Below are positions 26,774 through 33,986 of a stretch of 64,000 bases of DNA, piece by piece. The notes beneath the pieces were generated by a model that saw only the letters and a program-made list of their open reading frames with translations, had not been told where the DNA came from and did no database searches. Positions within the stretch are counted from its first letter, which is position 1; each line of letters begins with the position of its first letter. The position numbers were made by a program, and so were the translations under genes. The DNA is from a virus: IMG/VR virus record IMGVR_UViG_3300045999_011354, positions 1-64,000 of that record, one strand, 5' to 3'.

Positions 26774-27153
26774 TGCACAAGGTCAAGCAGGTTTGGCTTT
26801 TGATAGCTCGGCCCTTTCATTACTTTTCCCGCCTCGTTTCTAATTGGTTTGCCAGAGTCATCCAGCTTGCTCATGTTGCTATCAAAAACGCGTTGCATCG
26901 CCTCGTCAAGATCCCAGCCCATATTCTCTGCTGCTTGATAGCAGACAAAAACCAAATCGCTCAACTCTTTCAATAAGTCGGCGTGAGTGGAAATATCGCT
27001 TCCCTTGAAGCCTTCAAAAGCTTCAATGACTTCAGTGTATTCTTCAATGATCAATTTAATTTGAAGATTGTACTGAAGACTTCCTCGTTGATTGTCGCTT
27101 TTGACTTCAAATGCTTTTCGCCACTGACGAGCCTGTTCTTGCAGTTGTCCCAT
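26770..27153 (-). CDS. mazG: MazG-like nucleotide pyrophosphohydrolase
   Basis: 127 residues. The all-alpha NTP-PPase signature is visible: IIEEYTE (residues 35-41, metal-binding Glu residues), KELSDLV (62-68) with Asp66, and the downstream phrase NMSKL...GKVMKGPSYQKP typical of phage MazG proteins. Such enzymes hydrolyse NTPs or ppGpp-like alarmones and are frequent in cyanophages. It lies after a strong intrinsic terminator that separates it from the cyAbrB gene, so it may need its own promoter, which I do not see clearly. Confidence 0.88.
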   Translation of the reverse strand: MGQLQEQARQWRKAFEVKSDNQRGSLQYNLQIKLIIEEYTEVIEAFEGFKGSDISTHADLLKELSDLVFVCYQAAENMGWDLDEAMQRVFDSNMSKLDDSGKPIRNEAGKVMKGPSYQKPNLLDLVQ

Positions 27154-27162
27154 GTTGATAGA

Positions 27163-27190
27163 GAAAGAAAAAGCCCTGCCGAAGCAGGGC
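27163..27190 (-). terminator. Intrinsic terminator after cyAbrB
   Basis: On the minus strand a perfect GCCCTGC / GCAGGGC stem with TTCG loop is followed by TTTTTCTTTC. It lies 20 bases after the cyAbrB stop and just upstream of the mazG start. It would end transcripts of the regulator gene or reduce readthrough into mazG. Confidence 0.85.
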
Positions 27191-27209
27191 GTGAACAGTG
27201 ATGCGTTGA

Positions 27210-27752
27210 TCAGAGATCGAGATCGTCTTCTTCGACTTCAGCAGCAGCGTCAGCGTCAGTACAAGGGGTCAGGATGATCTTGCCTTCCTCTGCGCTCACC
27301 TGAACCTTGCTGCCAGGGGCAAAGCCGGCGATGGCGCTGTGGCGAGCACCCACGACGCAGTTGCCGGTCTTGCCCACGGTGACGATGGGAGCGCGGCCCT
27401 TGCGGGAGCTGTAAGCGCGACGAGCAGAGGGAATCACGATGCCAGTAGAGGCTTCGGTGATGGCCTTGAAGAACTCGTTCTTGTGAATGCGGGTCTGGGT
27501 TTCCCCAGTCTCCGCATCAGTGATCTTGGTGTAGTAACCGGCGCCAAAGGCCAGTTCATCACCAGCAACGCCTTGATTGGCTTGTACGTAGTCAAGCAGT
27601 TCTTGGCCTACCTTACGCTCGCCGCCAACTTTGACTTTGGTGGACTTGGTGGCTTGAGCAGCTTCGGGGGCGGCGGCTTCAACAGACATTTCAGAATCAG
27701 TTTCGATGGGATCAAGGACAGCAGTATCTGCGTCCCGTTTTTTGCGTGCCAT
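27210..27752 (-). CDS. cyAbrB-like transcription regulator
   Basis: 180 residues from ATG 27752. The segment KVGQELLDYVQANQ...ELAFGAGYYTK followed by KNEFFKAITEASTG resembles the N-terminal half of cyanobacterial AbrB proteins, and GRAPIVTVGKTGNCVVGARH-AIAGFAPGSKVQV is the C-terminal SpoVT/AbrB-like beta domain. Host cyAbrB proteins are about 130 residues and act as global repressors of nitrogen and carbon genes; this one has extra acidic/Ala-rich ends. It has a promoter-like site upstream and its own terminator, so it may be a single-gene transcript. It could re-set host or phage transcription. Confidence 0.82.
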   Translation of the reverse strand: MARKKRDADTAVLDPIETDSEMSVEAAAPEAAQATKSTKVKVGGERKVGQELLDYVQANQGVAGDELAFGAGYYTKITDAETGETQTRIHKNEFFKAITEASTGIVIPSARRAYSSRKGRAPIVTVGKTGNCVVGARHSAIAGFAPGSKVQVSAEEGKIILTPCTDADAAAEVEEDDLDL

Positions 27753-27777
27753 GACGGCGTGGGTGGTTGACTTATGC

Positions 27778-27806
27778 AAGTTACCACGTTGCGCGGCTTC
27801 TTGCAA
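27778..27806 (-). promoter_or_regulatory. Candidate promoter for cyAbrB
   Basis: Minus strand: TTGCAA, 17 bases, TAACTT, about 20 bases before the cyAbrB ATG. The match to the consensus is partial (3 of 6 at each box). The location between RusA and cyAbrB, with a terminator after cyAbrB, is what makes it credible. Confidence 0.35.
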
Positions 27807-27813
27807 GAGTGCG

Positions 27814-28353
27814 TTACGGCTTGAGTGCAAGCATCATTGCCGTAGCGGCTTCTTGATCAAGGCGTGACACCTTGACGTGAACCCCAGGGCCGTCAGACGG
27901 ATCGCAAAACAGCTTCATGGAAGAAGCTGCAACGATCAAAGCGTCGTCATCATAACAGATTTTTGTCAACGCATCACCACACGCCCTGAGCAGCTTGTCT
28001 GCATCGCCCTTATTTGAATGAAACAAAGGGGCGCTGCGCTTAAGTGCGCCCTTACTGTCAAAATGAATCTTTGGGCGAGGCATGTAAAATAACAGTGACA
28101 ATACAAATAACCCTTTCGTCTCCCAATTTGCAGGGCGCATCAGTGTTGCCACGCGCCCCACGGAAGCCCTCCAGGCGTAGAGCCCCTTGGATTGCTCAGT
28201 CATGGCTACAGCAACGCGCTGACGGCCCTCTCTGTCGGTGTAGACGCGCCCAAAAGCATTCTTCGAGCCCTGTGTCTCGGGCTTGCCAGCGACAAAAAAC
28301 GAATAGGACTGAATTGAATACTGCTCAAGTGTTGTCAACAAGTTTGCCGTCAT
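27814..28353 (-). CDS. rusA: RusA-like Holliday junction resolvase
   Basis: 179 residues (ATG 28353; a TTG lies one codon earlier). The RusA pattern is clear: an FFVAGKPETQGSKNAF N-terminus, HFDSKGALKRSAPLFHSNKGD, then KGDADKLLRACGDALTKICYDDDALI containing the conserved Asp residues that bind metal. It would cut four-way junctions made during recombination-dependent replication, along with Erf and the RecB-like nuclease in the same operon. The start lies inside the end of the upstream gene. Confidence 0.9.
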   Translation of the reverse strand: MTANLLTTLEQYSIQSYSFFVAGKPETQGSKNAFGRVYTDREGRQRVAVAMTEQSKGLYAWRASVGRVATLMRPANWETKGLFVLSLLFYMPRPKIHFDSKGALKRSAPLFHSNKGDADKLLRACGDALTKICYDDDALIVAASSMKLFCDPSDGPGVHVKVSRLDQEAATAMMLALKP

Positions 28354-29062
28354 CAATCCCTTTGTCGCGCTTGTAGATTTCTATGAGCTTAGCGATCAAA
28401 ATACGTCGATTCAACCTGCTTAGCTTCACACTTAGCTTTTCCGCCAGCTCTTCTGTCTGCTTTGCTGTTGGGTTGTTGTAAAGCGAAAGAGGGCGAACTG
28501 TGCGTTTTCGCTCCCAAATCGTCAGATCCTCTGCGCAATCAAAAATGTCTTTGTATTTTTTCCCTGCGCCCACCTCCTGCAAGAGCTGTGGATATTGATT
28601 GTAAATTCTTTCGAGAATTTGCAATCTTCTGTATCTGTCTGGATTCTTTTTTCTGTATCGCTTTTGAATGTAATACTTGATGCGCATATATTCAAAGAAT
28701 TCTTGAGGGAAATCAAAACCCTCGTGTTGCTCGCCCAACCACTTTGCAAATCTCGATGCGCACTGTGACTGAGTTTTATCTTTGATTGCAGCTTTTGCGC
28801 AATTAGCAAGAAACGTTGCAAGTGTCGCTTTCTTGATTCCCAGTCCATGATGAAAGTTAAATATAAAATCTTTCACCCCGCCCATCTTTATTTCTCTGTT
28901 ATCAAACGTTCTATATCCAAGATAGAATTTATTATCAATAATCTTCCACATCGTAGTGAAAAATAATTCTCCGTCGCCCCCATTGATTACCGCGCCCAAA
29001 TGAAGACGCGCATCGGCAACAAGGCGTGCGCCGTAAAAAATATCACTGCGATCTTTTAACAT
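28325..29062 (-). CDS. Hypothetical protein, Lys/Arg-rich helical
   Basis: 245 residues with no recognised motif. The N-terminus is beta-like (IFYGARLVADARLHLGAVINGG), the rest is helical and basic (RFAKWLGEQHEGFDFPQEFFEYMRIKYYIQKRYRKKNP). Homing-endonuclease-like beta start (LAGLIDADG-type VINGGDGELF) is suggestive but the defining LAGLIDADG helix is not seen. It sits between RusA and a nucleotide kinase. I rate the LAGLIDADG idea as weak. Confidence 0.6.
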   Translation of the reverse strand: MLKDRSDIFYGARLVADARLHLGAVINGGDGELFFTTMWKIIDNKFYLGYRTFDNREIKMGGVKDFIFNFHHGLGIKKATLATFLANCAKAAIKDKTQSQCASRFAKWLGEQHEGFDFPQEFFEYMRIKYYIQKRYRKKNPDRYRRLQILERIYNQYPQLLQEVGAGKKYKDIFDCAEDLTIWERKRTVRPLSLYNNPTAKQTEELAEKLSVKLSRLNRRILIAKLIEIYKRDKGIDDGKLVDNT

Positions 29063-29066
29063 CGTG

Positions 29067-29621
29067 TTATTGAGCGATCAGCGTATTAAGCGTTGCGCGG
29101 AAATCATGAATTGTTCCACTGTTCTCAACGACTTGATCAAATCCATCCCAATCGTCAAGCCCACCTTCTGACTGATGCGACCCTGCATTGATCACAGAAG
29201 GTCGAACAATTTTCCACATTTCGCCCCCAATCTTTTTGATCATTTCTGCTTCGTTTTGAAAACGAACATCATCAACAACAATTCTGCAGTCTTTATCACG
29301 AAAGCATGAAGACACGCGGTGCATCATGCAGTCGATCCAAATGCTCCGAGAAATGCACTCGCGCCCCCACTCTGTTCCAAGAGTTTGCAGTACATGACGA
29401 GGAGTTGTATTGATTTCCTGAACGAGCTTTTCCTTTTGCCCCCAAACCAGTGACATCGCCTGTTCTCTTGTGTAGCCAAGCGAAATAAAAAATTCTGTTC
29501 CCATGCGCTTGATGGGTTCTGCAAAGCTCATTGTGCGATAGCCCTGCTGCGCCAGCACGTTCGCCGCAAGTGATTTTCCTGACTGAGCGGCGGGACTGTA
29601 AAACCCAATGAGTCTGTTCAC
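29067..29621 (-). CDS. Deoxynucleoside monophosphate kinase
   Basis: 184 residues from GTG. A P-loop near the N-terminus (AAQSGKS, residues 11-17) and the phrases RHVLQTLGTEWGR and IVVDDVRFQNEAEMI are typical of T4 gp1-type dNMP kinases found in many phages. It converts dNMPs, including products of host DNA breakdown, to dNDPs. With ThyX, dCTP deaminase and MazG it completes the nucleotide-pool set of this arm. A short intrinsic terminator lies just upstream. Confidence 0.85.
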   Translation of the reverse strand: MNRLIGFYSPAAQSGKSLAANVLAQQGYRTMSFAEPIKRMGTEFFISLGYTREQAMSLVWGQKEKLVQEINTTPRHVLQTLGTEWGRECISRSIWIDCMMHRVSSCFRDKDCRIVVDDVRFQNEAEMIKKIGGEMWKIVRPSVINAGSHQSEGGLDDWDGFDQVVENSGTIHDFRATLNTLIAQ

Positions 29622-29651
29622 TGTAATTTGCTGTCGCTATCGAATGATACA

Positions 29652-29672
29652 AGAAAACCCCCTTTCGGAGGC
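29652..29672 (-). terminator. Short intrinsic terminator before the dNMP kinase gene
   Basis: On the minus strand a CCTCC/GGGGG stem (one G-U pair) with GAAA tetraloop is followed by TTTTCTTG. The T tract is short. It lies about 30 bases upstream of the kinase start, at the end of the non-coding stretch after ssb. Confidence 0.55.
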
Positions 29673-29884
29673 TTTCAAGTCTTGGGCTTACAAGCTATTC
29701 ACCTTGACAAGGCCCAGAACCCACATGCGGGGGCGGTACCGCCTTGTTCCCTGATGAGACCCCTTGACGTTGCGTGCGCTGGTGCTTTACAGGCCTACCG
29801 CTTGGCCCGAGCAGTAGAAGCGTTGGCGCGGGGGAGGTGAATCAGTCCGGTTTCAGTGGGATCAGACCGTGCTCCGCCAAGCGA
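29673..29884. other. GC-rich structured stretch without a clear gene
   Basis: About 210 bases between ssb and the kinase gene. It contains a 12-base palindrome GGCGGTACCGCC (29732-29743) and an inverted repeat ACAAGGC (29707) / GCCTTGT (29741). No conserved leftward frame is seen. A rightward 70-codon frame from 29628 has gene-like composition in its second half (ALQAYRLARAVEALARGR), but it runs against all neighbours and has no clear start signal. It could be a small RNA, a replication-related site or an old insertion. Confidence 0.4.
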
Positions 29885-30241
29885 TCAGAACGGCATTTCG
29901 TCTTCTGCAGGGGCTTGAGAGCGAGATGGCATCTCTTGACCTTGACGCTCAGGGATCGTGAAGTCAGTTGCATCCATGTAGATAGCAACGTAGTCAGTGC
30001 CGTCTTTTTTCTTTTTGGGTGAGACGGTTTTCACGCTTCCAACAAGAGTCACCTGGCGCCCGTCTTCCATGAACTTAGTGACGGTTTCAATCTTTTTGCC
30101 GTAGAAAGTGGCGTTGACGAAGTGAGTCTGTTTTCCGTTGGTAGTTTTAGAGCGGATACTGACAACGGCAGTTTTGCCGTAGTCGCCATCTTTTACTTGA
30201 ACTTCGCCGGTCACATAACCGCTAGCAACAAGAGTGAGCAT
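29885..30241 (-). CDS. ssb: Single-stranded DNA-binding protein
   Basis: 118 residues forming an OB-fold pattern (VASGYVTGEVQVKDGDYGK, VNATFYGKKIETVTKFM, GRQVTLVGSV) and ending with the acidic tip DEMPF, like the DxxIPF tail that recruits SSB partners. It would coat ssDNA at phage forks. The stop of the upstream nuclease overlaps its start (TGATG), so the two are coupled. Confidence 0.85.
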   Translation of the reverse strand: MLTLVASGYVTGEVQVKDGDYGKTAVVSIRSKTTNGKQTHFVNATFYGKKIETVTKFMEDGRQVTLVGSVKTVSPKKKKDGTDYVAIYMDATDFTIPERQGQEMPSRSQAPAEDEMPF

Positions 30242-31002
30242 CAGAGTTCAGGCTCAATGAGCCTTGGAAATTGGGTGTTTTCGAGTGAGCAGTAAGCTTT
30301 GTAACGCTCGATAAATTCTTGCGCACAAGCTTTCAGCTCTTGCTTGTTCAGGACGTGAACGTGAGGTTCGCGCCAGTCGTAGCAAACACAGATTACACCC
30401 TGAGTTATCTCATTGTCAAGTTCGCCTCGCTTTACAGCAAGATTGTGAGCAAGCGCATATGCGGCGATCTGCACTTCAGCACTTTTGTAGTGCGACATTG
30501 ATTTTGCTTTTTTCTTGACGCCTTCTTCTTTGTAGGAGCGCACTGTTTTCCAGTCCCAGATGCTGTACTGACCGTCCCAATGCAAGCGCAAGTCGGCAGT
30601 GCCTGCATAGCCAAGATGACAGTAAAGAGCTTCTTCCATCAAAAAAGATGGAGCGCTGACTTCATTCTTGAAGTTTTCCTTTTTGATTAAATCAAGAACT
30701 GGCGACAGATGGGTGATGTATTCGTGAATGTTGTAATCCATAATTTCATCCATCGTCGCGTGATCCATTTTATGTTTTTCTGCATCTTTCATGAACGACA
30801 TTTCTACTTCAGCGTGAATGATCGTTCCCCTGCGCTGCGCCCGTTGCATAATGTCTTCCCAGTTGGGCTCCATCTGTCGCCAGATTTCAAGACCCTTTAT
30901 TTTGTTTGGATCGAACAGTTCTGATGTCCTACCCAGAACAGAGCTGACAGAAACGTATTCGTGATCGTCCTTGACGTAGAAGCCCGATTTAGGATGCGCC
31001 AT
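30241..31002 (-). CDS. PD-(D/E)XK exonuclease, RecB/Cas4-like
   Basis: 253 residues with the RecB-family nuclease order: GTIIHAEVE (residues 59-67), GTADLR with Asp137, DWKTVR with Asp150 and Lys152, and QIAAYALAH (178-186). These are the metal and catalytic residues of PD-(D/E)XK nucleases. Coupling with ssb and the presence of an Erf annealing protein in the same arm suggest an exonuclease-annealase pair like lambda Exo-Bet. No cysteine cluster (as in Cas4) is seen. Confidence 0.85.
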   Translation of the reverse strand: MAHPKSGFYVKDDHEYVSVSSVLGRTSELFDPNKIKGLEIWRQMEPNWEDIMQRAQRRGTIIHAEVEMSFMKDAEKHKMDHATMDEIMDYNIHEYITHLSPVLDLIKKENFKNEVSAPSFLMEEALYCHLGYAGTADLRLHWDGQYSIWDWKTVRSYKEEGVKKKAKSMSHYKSAEVQIAAYALAHNLAVKRGELDNEITQGVICVCYDWREPHVHVLNKQELKACAQEFIERYKAYCSLENTQFPRLIEPEL

Positions 31003-31011
31003 GTTTTCTGA

Positions 31012-31185
31012 TTAAAGAGAGGAGTTTGAGAGCAGGAAGTCAGCCGCCTGCCAATGCCCATTATCTCGCAAGTAAACGATAATTGCAAGCAGTGCGCGTT
31101 TTGATTCCGCCTCCCACTCCTCAGGCGCTCGATCGTTGATGATCGGGGAAATAGCGAGACAGAGTTCGTGCTCAAGCTTTGTCAT
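31012..31185 (-). CDS. Hypothetical small helical protein
   Basis: 57 residues from ATG 31185: MTKLEHELCLAISPIINDR, then a helix ALLAIIVYLRDNGHWQAADFLLSNSS. The helical C-terminus resembles small proteins of unknown function in cyanophages. It starts inside the end of the zinc-ribbon gene. Unknown function. Confidence 0.6.
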   Translation of the reverse strand: MTKLEHELCLAISPIINDRAPEEWEAESKRALLAIIVYLRDNGHWQAADFLLSNSSL

Positions 31186-31444
31186 GTTTCTGTAAAAGAG
31201 ATGGAAGCACTCGATCAAATACTTTTTTCCAGTTTATGATTGCTGCGTGACCTTCGTGAATTGTTCTCACTTCGCCTGGTTCTGCAAGAATTTCTGCAAG
31301 CTGCACCGTTTTGTATCTGTGTCCGCAAAACTCACACTGCCTGTATCTATAAAAATCTCCACTTGCAGTTCTGAGCGAACTTGTAACCTTTGTGATCAAT
31401 GCGTTGCATTTTGGGCAGGGCAGAGAGGCTTTGTTGAGTGGCAC
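31172..31444 (-). CDS. NrdR-like zinc-ribbon protein
   Basis: 90 residues from GTG 31444. The CPKC...TASGDFYRYRQCEFCGHRYKTV pattern (residues 10-48) matches the zinc-ribbon of the NrdR repressor of ribonucleotide reductase genes and phage Ogr-like activators, but the ATP-cone domain of NrdR is absent. It could bind DNA and regulate nucleotide-metabolism or late genes. A related protein lies at 45332. Confidence 0.65.
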   Translation of the reverse strand: MPLNKASLPCPKCNALITKVTSSLRTASGDFYRYRQCEFCGHRYKTVQLAEILAEPGEVRTIHEGHAAIINWKKVFDRVLPSLLQKHDKA

Positions 31445-31513
31445 GAGGTAGGTGAGTTGGTTGAAGTTCTAATTTGAGGGAAATTAGAAGTTGACTTGGA
31501 TTTGAGGGGGTGA

Positions 31514-31624
31514 TTAAGGGGCTGAGCTGCAGCGGATGATGTGAATCAGGATCGCAACACCACCTGAAAGCCAAACAAACCATATGGCTGCCCAATAAGG
31601 AGGCCGAGAATAATGCTTGTTCAT
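31514..31624 (-). CDS. Small membrane protein (36 aa)
   Basis: MNKHYSRPPYWAAIWFVWLSG followed by VAILIHIIRCS: one membrane-spanning helix from about residue 11 to 31 with basic N-terminus. ATG 31624; the frame is closed by TAA. Too short for most callers. Function unknown. Confidence 0.5.
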   Translation of the reverse strand: MNKHYSRPPYWAAIWFVWLSGGVAILIHIIRCSSAP

Positions 31625-31654
31625 GAAACAACGAAGTGGGTCTGACTACTGGAT

Positions 31655-31984
31655 TTAAGAGCGCAACCTGGCTAGCAGGTCTGCCGTTTTCTCAGCCAGC
31701 TTGCAGTAGCTGGTGCCCTCATCACTGGAAACGATGTGTGGGCAAATGGAGTCGGGTTGCTCAATCCAGTTGCCGAGAGCCTGTTGCAGAGCTGTGAATT
31801 CTTTCCAGGTCATGGAAAGGGACTGGTGGCCTCGGCTTAGATGAATGTCAAAACCTTCAGCATTTGTCCATTCTGTGACTTCGAGGAAATCATCACCCTT
31901 TCTATCAATGTTGTAGTTCTTGAGTTCGACAAAGCGGCATGTGCGCTGGGATTCTTTCATGGCGTTAGTGGGCTTCAAGTTCAT
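31655..31984 (-). CDS. Hypothetical protein
   Basis: 109 residues (a start at the ATG eight codons later is possible). It has a Trp/Glu-rich middle (LSMTWKEFTALQQALGNWIEQ) and mixed alpha/beta character. It overlaps the upstream gene's end by 20 bases. No family recognised. Confidence 0.6.
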   Translation of the reverse strand: MNLKPTNAMKESQRTCRFVELKNYNIDRKGDDFLEVTEWTNAEGFDIHLSRGHQSLSMTWKEFTALQQALGNWIEQPDSICPHIVSSDEGTSYCKLAEKTADLLARLRS

Positions 31985-32210
31985 CAGCGATGGCGAGAAA
32001 TTCTTGCCTTATGTCATTTGCTTTACTGAACAAAGCCCAGGCGTAGCCGTAGTCAATTGTTGGCCCTACAGAGTCTTCTGTTGGTTCTGGTTGCCAAGGC
32101 ACCACCTGATCCGCAGCAGCGCGAAGGGCGGCGGCAAGACAACCTTGTCCGGTATGGCTGGAGCGAAAGGCATCCAGCACTGCTCGTGTGACGGGTGAAA
32201 GTTCAGACAT
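31965..32210 (-). CDS. Conserved picocyanobacterial/phage small protein
   Basis: 81 residues. The pattern LSPVTRAVLDAF...CLAAALRAAADQVVPW recalls a short protein common in Synechococcus genomes and phages (as I remember it). It is helical, ending IADELEAH. Function unknown. It belongs to a run of small leftward genes with no recognised enzymes. Confidence 0.65.
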   Translation of the reverse strand: MSELSPVTRAVLDAFRSSHTGQGCLAAALRAAADQVVPWQPEPTEDSVGPTIDYGYAWALFSKANDIRQEFLAIADELEAH

Positions 32211-32310
32211 AGAAGTTGATCGGACTACTGGTGTTGCTTAAAAACAAGCACGGCTGACAAAGAATGTACTCACCAAGCTCATGATGCACAAAAAACAGTA
32301 GTGATGTTGA

Positions 32311-32673
32311 CTAATCGGGCAGGGAATCAAGAGCGCGGCGGATGGCAGATGAGTCAAAACCAAGACCGTGAGTAGAGGCATCCACTTTCAAAAGGTCCAA
32401 CGCTTGTAGCGCCTGCTCCTTCAAGCTCGGCGGCTTGGGGCGGCGGGCGGCGCGGAGATAATCCGCGTAGTGTTTGTCGTAACCAGGCAGGCTGCTGTGG
32501 AGCCACTCACAACACGCCTCCAGCTCCTGATCAGCGCCCCAGCGGGCGGCTTGGGTGCAGATGAGCTGCTCGTAGTTCGCCGGATAAGCTCCGATGCAGT
32601 CTTGCGAGCGGGTGTTCTCCAGCCACTGCTCCACCAGCTCAGGCGGCGGAGTGATCGGGTGTTCTTGACTCAT
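32311..32673 (-). CDS. ITPPPELVEQW family hypothetical protein
   Basis: 120 residues. The beginning ITPPPELVEQWLE and the middle AARWGADQELEACCEWLHSS followed by LRAARRPKPPSLKEQAL define a family I recall from Synechococcus phages and genomes. The next gene upstream (32698) has the same framework, so the two are likely paralogues. Function unknown; helical repeats suggest a protein-interaction role. Confidence 0.65.
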   Translation of the reverse strand: MSQEHPITPPPELVEQWLENTRSQDCIGAYPANYEQLICTQAARWGADQELEACCEWLHSSLPGYDKHYADYLRAARRPKPPSLKEQALQALDLLKVDASTHGLGFDSSAIRRALDSLPD

Positions 32674-32697
32674 TGTTGAACCTCGTAGTGTGTAGAT

Positions 32698-33162
32698 CTA
32701 ATTAGAAAAAGATTCAAGAGTCGAAATTCGCTCTTCAAGGCTGGCGATGAGCTTGCTGGCGATCCAAGAGGAAGCGCATGTGTCGGGCTCATGCGGCCCG
32801 TAGACATTTACGCCCATCATCTCATCAATTTGACGAGCACGATTTAACACCGCTTTGGAACAGTTATTCAAATAAGGATCGTCTGCTGGCAATACTTTTG
32901 GCTCGGGTCTAGTGCGGCGGGCGGCGAGAAGATCGTTCGCAAGATTATCCAAATTATGAACTCGTAGCCACGTTAGTAGCGCCTCCAACTCTTGATCAGC
33001 GCCGTACCTGGCGCTCCTTTCCATCAATTCCACGAATCTGTCGTACGCCATGGAAACCATTTGTAGGTAGCGACCAGCCTGTTCGGCAGTGACGTACTGT
33101 GGCTCGCAGCGCCATTGCTCTATCAACTCAAGCGAGGGAGTAATCGAATTGATGTCAGTCAT
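32698..33162 (-). CDS. Paralogue of the ITPPPELVEQW family
   Basis: 154 residues. Shared motifs are ITPSLELIEQW, ARYGADQELEALLTWL and LAARRTRPEPK, matching the 32311 protein, with an extra C-terminal region (NRARQIDEMMGVNVYGPHEPD). Tandem duplication then divergence is the simple explanation. Function unknown. It overlaps the upstream gene. Confidence 0.62.
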   Translation of the reverse strand: MTDINSITPSLELIEQWRCEPQYVTAEQAGRYLQMVSMAYDRFVELMERSARYGADQELEALLTWLRVHNLDNLANDLLAARRTRPEPKVLPADDPYLNNCSKAVLNRARQIDEMMGVNVYGPHEPDTCASSWIASKLIASLEERISTLESFSN

Positions 33163-33355
33163 CGGTTGTAAGCAGTGAAGGGCCGAGTTGCTCTAGAGCG
33201 CACAACATGCACCAAGTACCCTCATGACCAGTGATGTTGCTGCTAATCGTGTGTGGATGAGTGCCGTGCTTAGGGCAGATGACCTTCGGAGGTTGATAGA
33301 CAACTTGGGTTTGATTGGCAATTCGAAGGTCTTGAGCTTGAAATTCTTTAGTCAT
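33155..33355 (-). CDS. Small zinc-binding protein
   Basis: 66 residues with CPKHGTHPHTI and EGTWCMLCALEQLG: Cys/His pairs (CxxH and CxxC) that probably bind zinc. The pattern recurs in cyanophage proteins from memory. It overlaps both neighbours by several bases, part of a compact string of small genes. Role unknown. Confidence 0.6.
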   Translation of the reverse strand: MTKEFQAQDLRIANQTQVVYQPPKVICPKHGTHPHTISSNITGHEGTWCMLCALEQLGPSLLTTDD

Positions 33356-33557
33356 TTTCTCTGTGGTCGCTAACTGTTTTGCATTCTTTTAAGTCGATAA
33401 CGGTGACATAGCCTTCCCCGTGCTCTGTTTCCCAAGTACTCGGATGCGCCTTCGCTATAACTAGAGCGTCTTCAACCGTTTTACAGGTCTTGATTGGGTA
33501 AGAAGATACACCGCACTCGATGCAGCCAACCTGATAAACCAGAAAGCGTGCGGTCAT
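33348..33557 (-). CDS. Conserved small phage protein
   Basis: 69 residues: FLVYQVGCIECGVSSYPIKT, with a Cys pair, then TVEDALVIAKAHPS and EGYVTVIDL. The VGCIECGVS motif occurs in small phage proteins of cyanobacteria as I recall. Start overlaps the stop of the SPFH-like gene. Function unknown. Confidence 0.6.
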   Translation of the reverse strand: MTARFLVYQVGCIECGVSSYPIKTCKTVEDALVIAKAHPSTWETEHGEGYVTVIDLKECKTVSDHREND

Positions 33558-33949
33558 TTTTCAATACCAAGTGTCGGGACAGGAAGACCGCCTTCGGTTG
33601 GAACGTAGATTGTGCGATTTCCTTTTTCGCTACCTTCTTGCAAACCTACAATATAAAGATATTGCAAATATCGCGGATTATCTTTCAGTGAATCCCCAAT
33701 AATGCGATTAGCTTCTGCAACGCCTTTAGCGCGTTCAATTTCAGCATCTGCCTCAAGCGAGGCTGCATCTTTTTTCGCCTTTGCTTCAAGTACTCTTACC
33801 TGACGAGTGCTTTCTGCCTCCATCAATGAGGCCTTGCCAGCAAGGGTGCGGTTGTAAACACCTAATTGCGGAATGCCCCAAAGAAGAAGGGCAAGCACTG
33901 CAACGACTGGGGTGGCAAGAATAAATACAACGAGTGCGTCTTGTTTCAT
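33554..33949 (-). CDS. Truncated SPFH/prohibitin-like membrane protein
   Basis: 131 residues: a membrane helix at about residues 7-25, a charged Ala/Glu-rich coiled coil (39-85) and a C-terminal piece EANRIIGDSLKDNPRYLQYL then RTIYVPTEGG. The last part matches the end of prohibitin/stomatin proteins (SPFH family), which form rings in membranes; the globular SPFH domain itself is missing, so it may be a mini-scaffold. The helix-first order suggests membrane anchoring with a cytoplasmic coil. Confidence 0.65.
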   Translation of the reverse strand: MKQDALVVFILATPVVAVLALLLWGIPQLGVYNRTLAGKASLMEAESTRQVRVLEAKAKKDAASLEADAEIERAKGVAEANRIIGDSLKDNPRYLQYLYIVGLQEGSEKGNRTIYVPTEGGLPVPTLGIEK

Positions 33950-33986
33950 GATAATTGATTAGATTGACTGTTGCTTTGATTGATTG

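Noticed and set aside
29628-29840. Rightward 70-codon frame in the gap between ssb and the kinase gene
   Set aside because: It opposes the operon direction, starts in the terminator hairpin and lacks a start signal; kept only as part of the structured gap.
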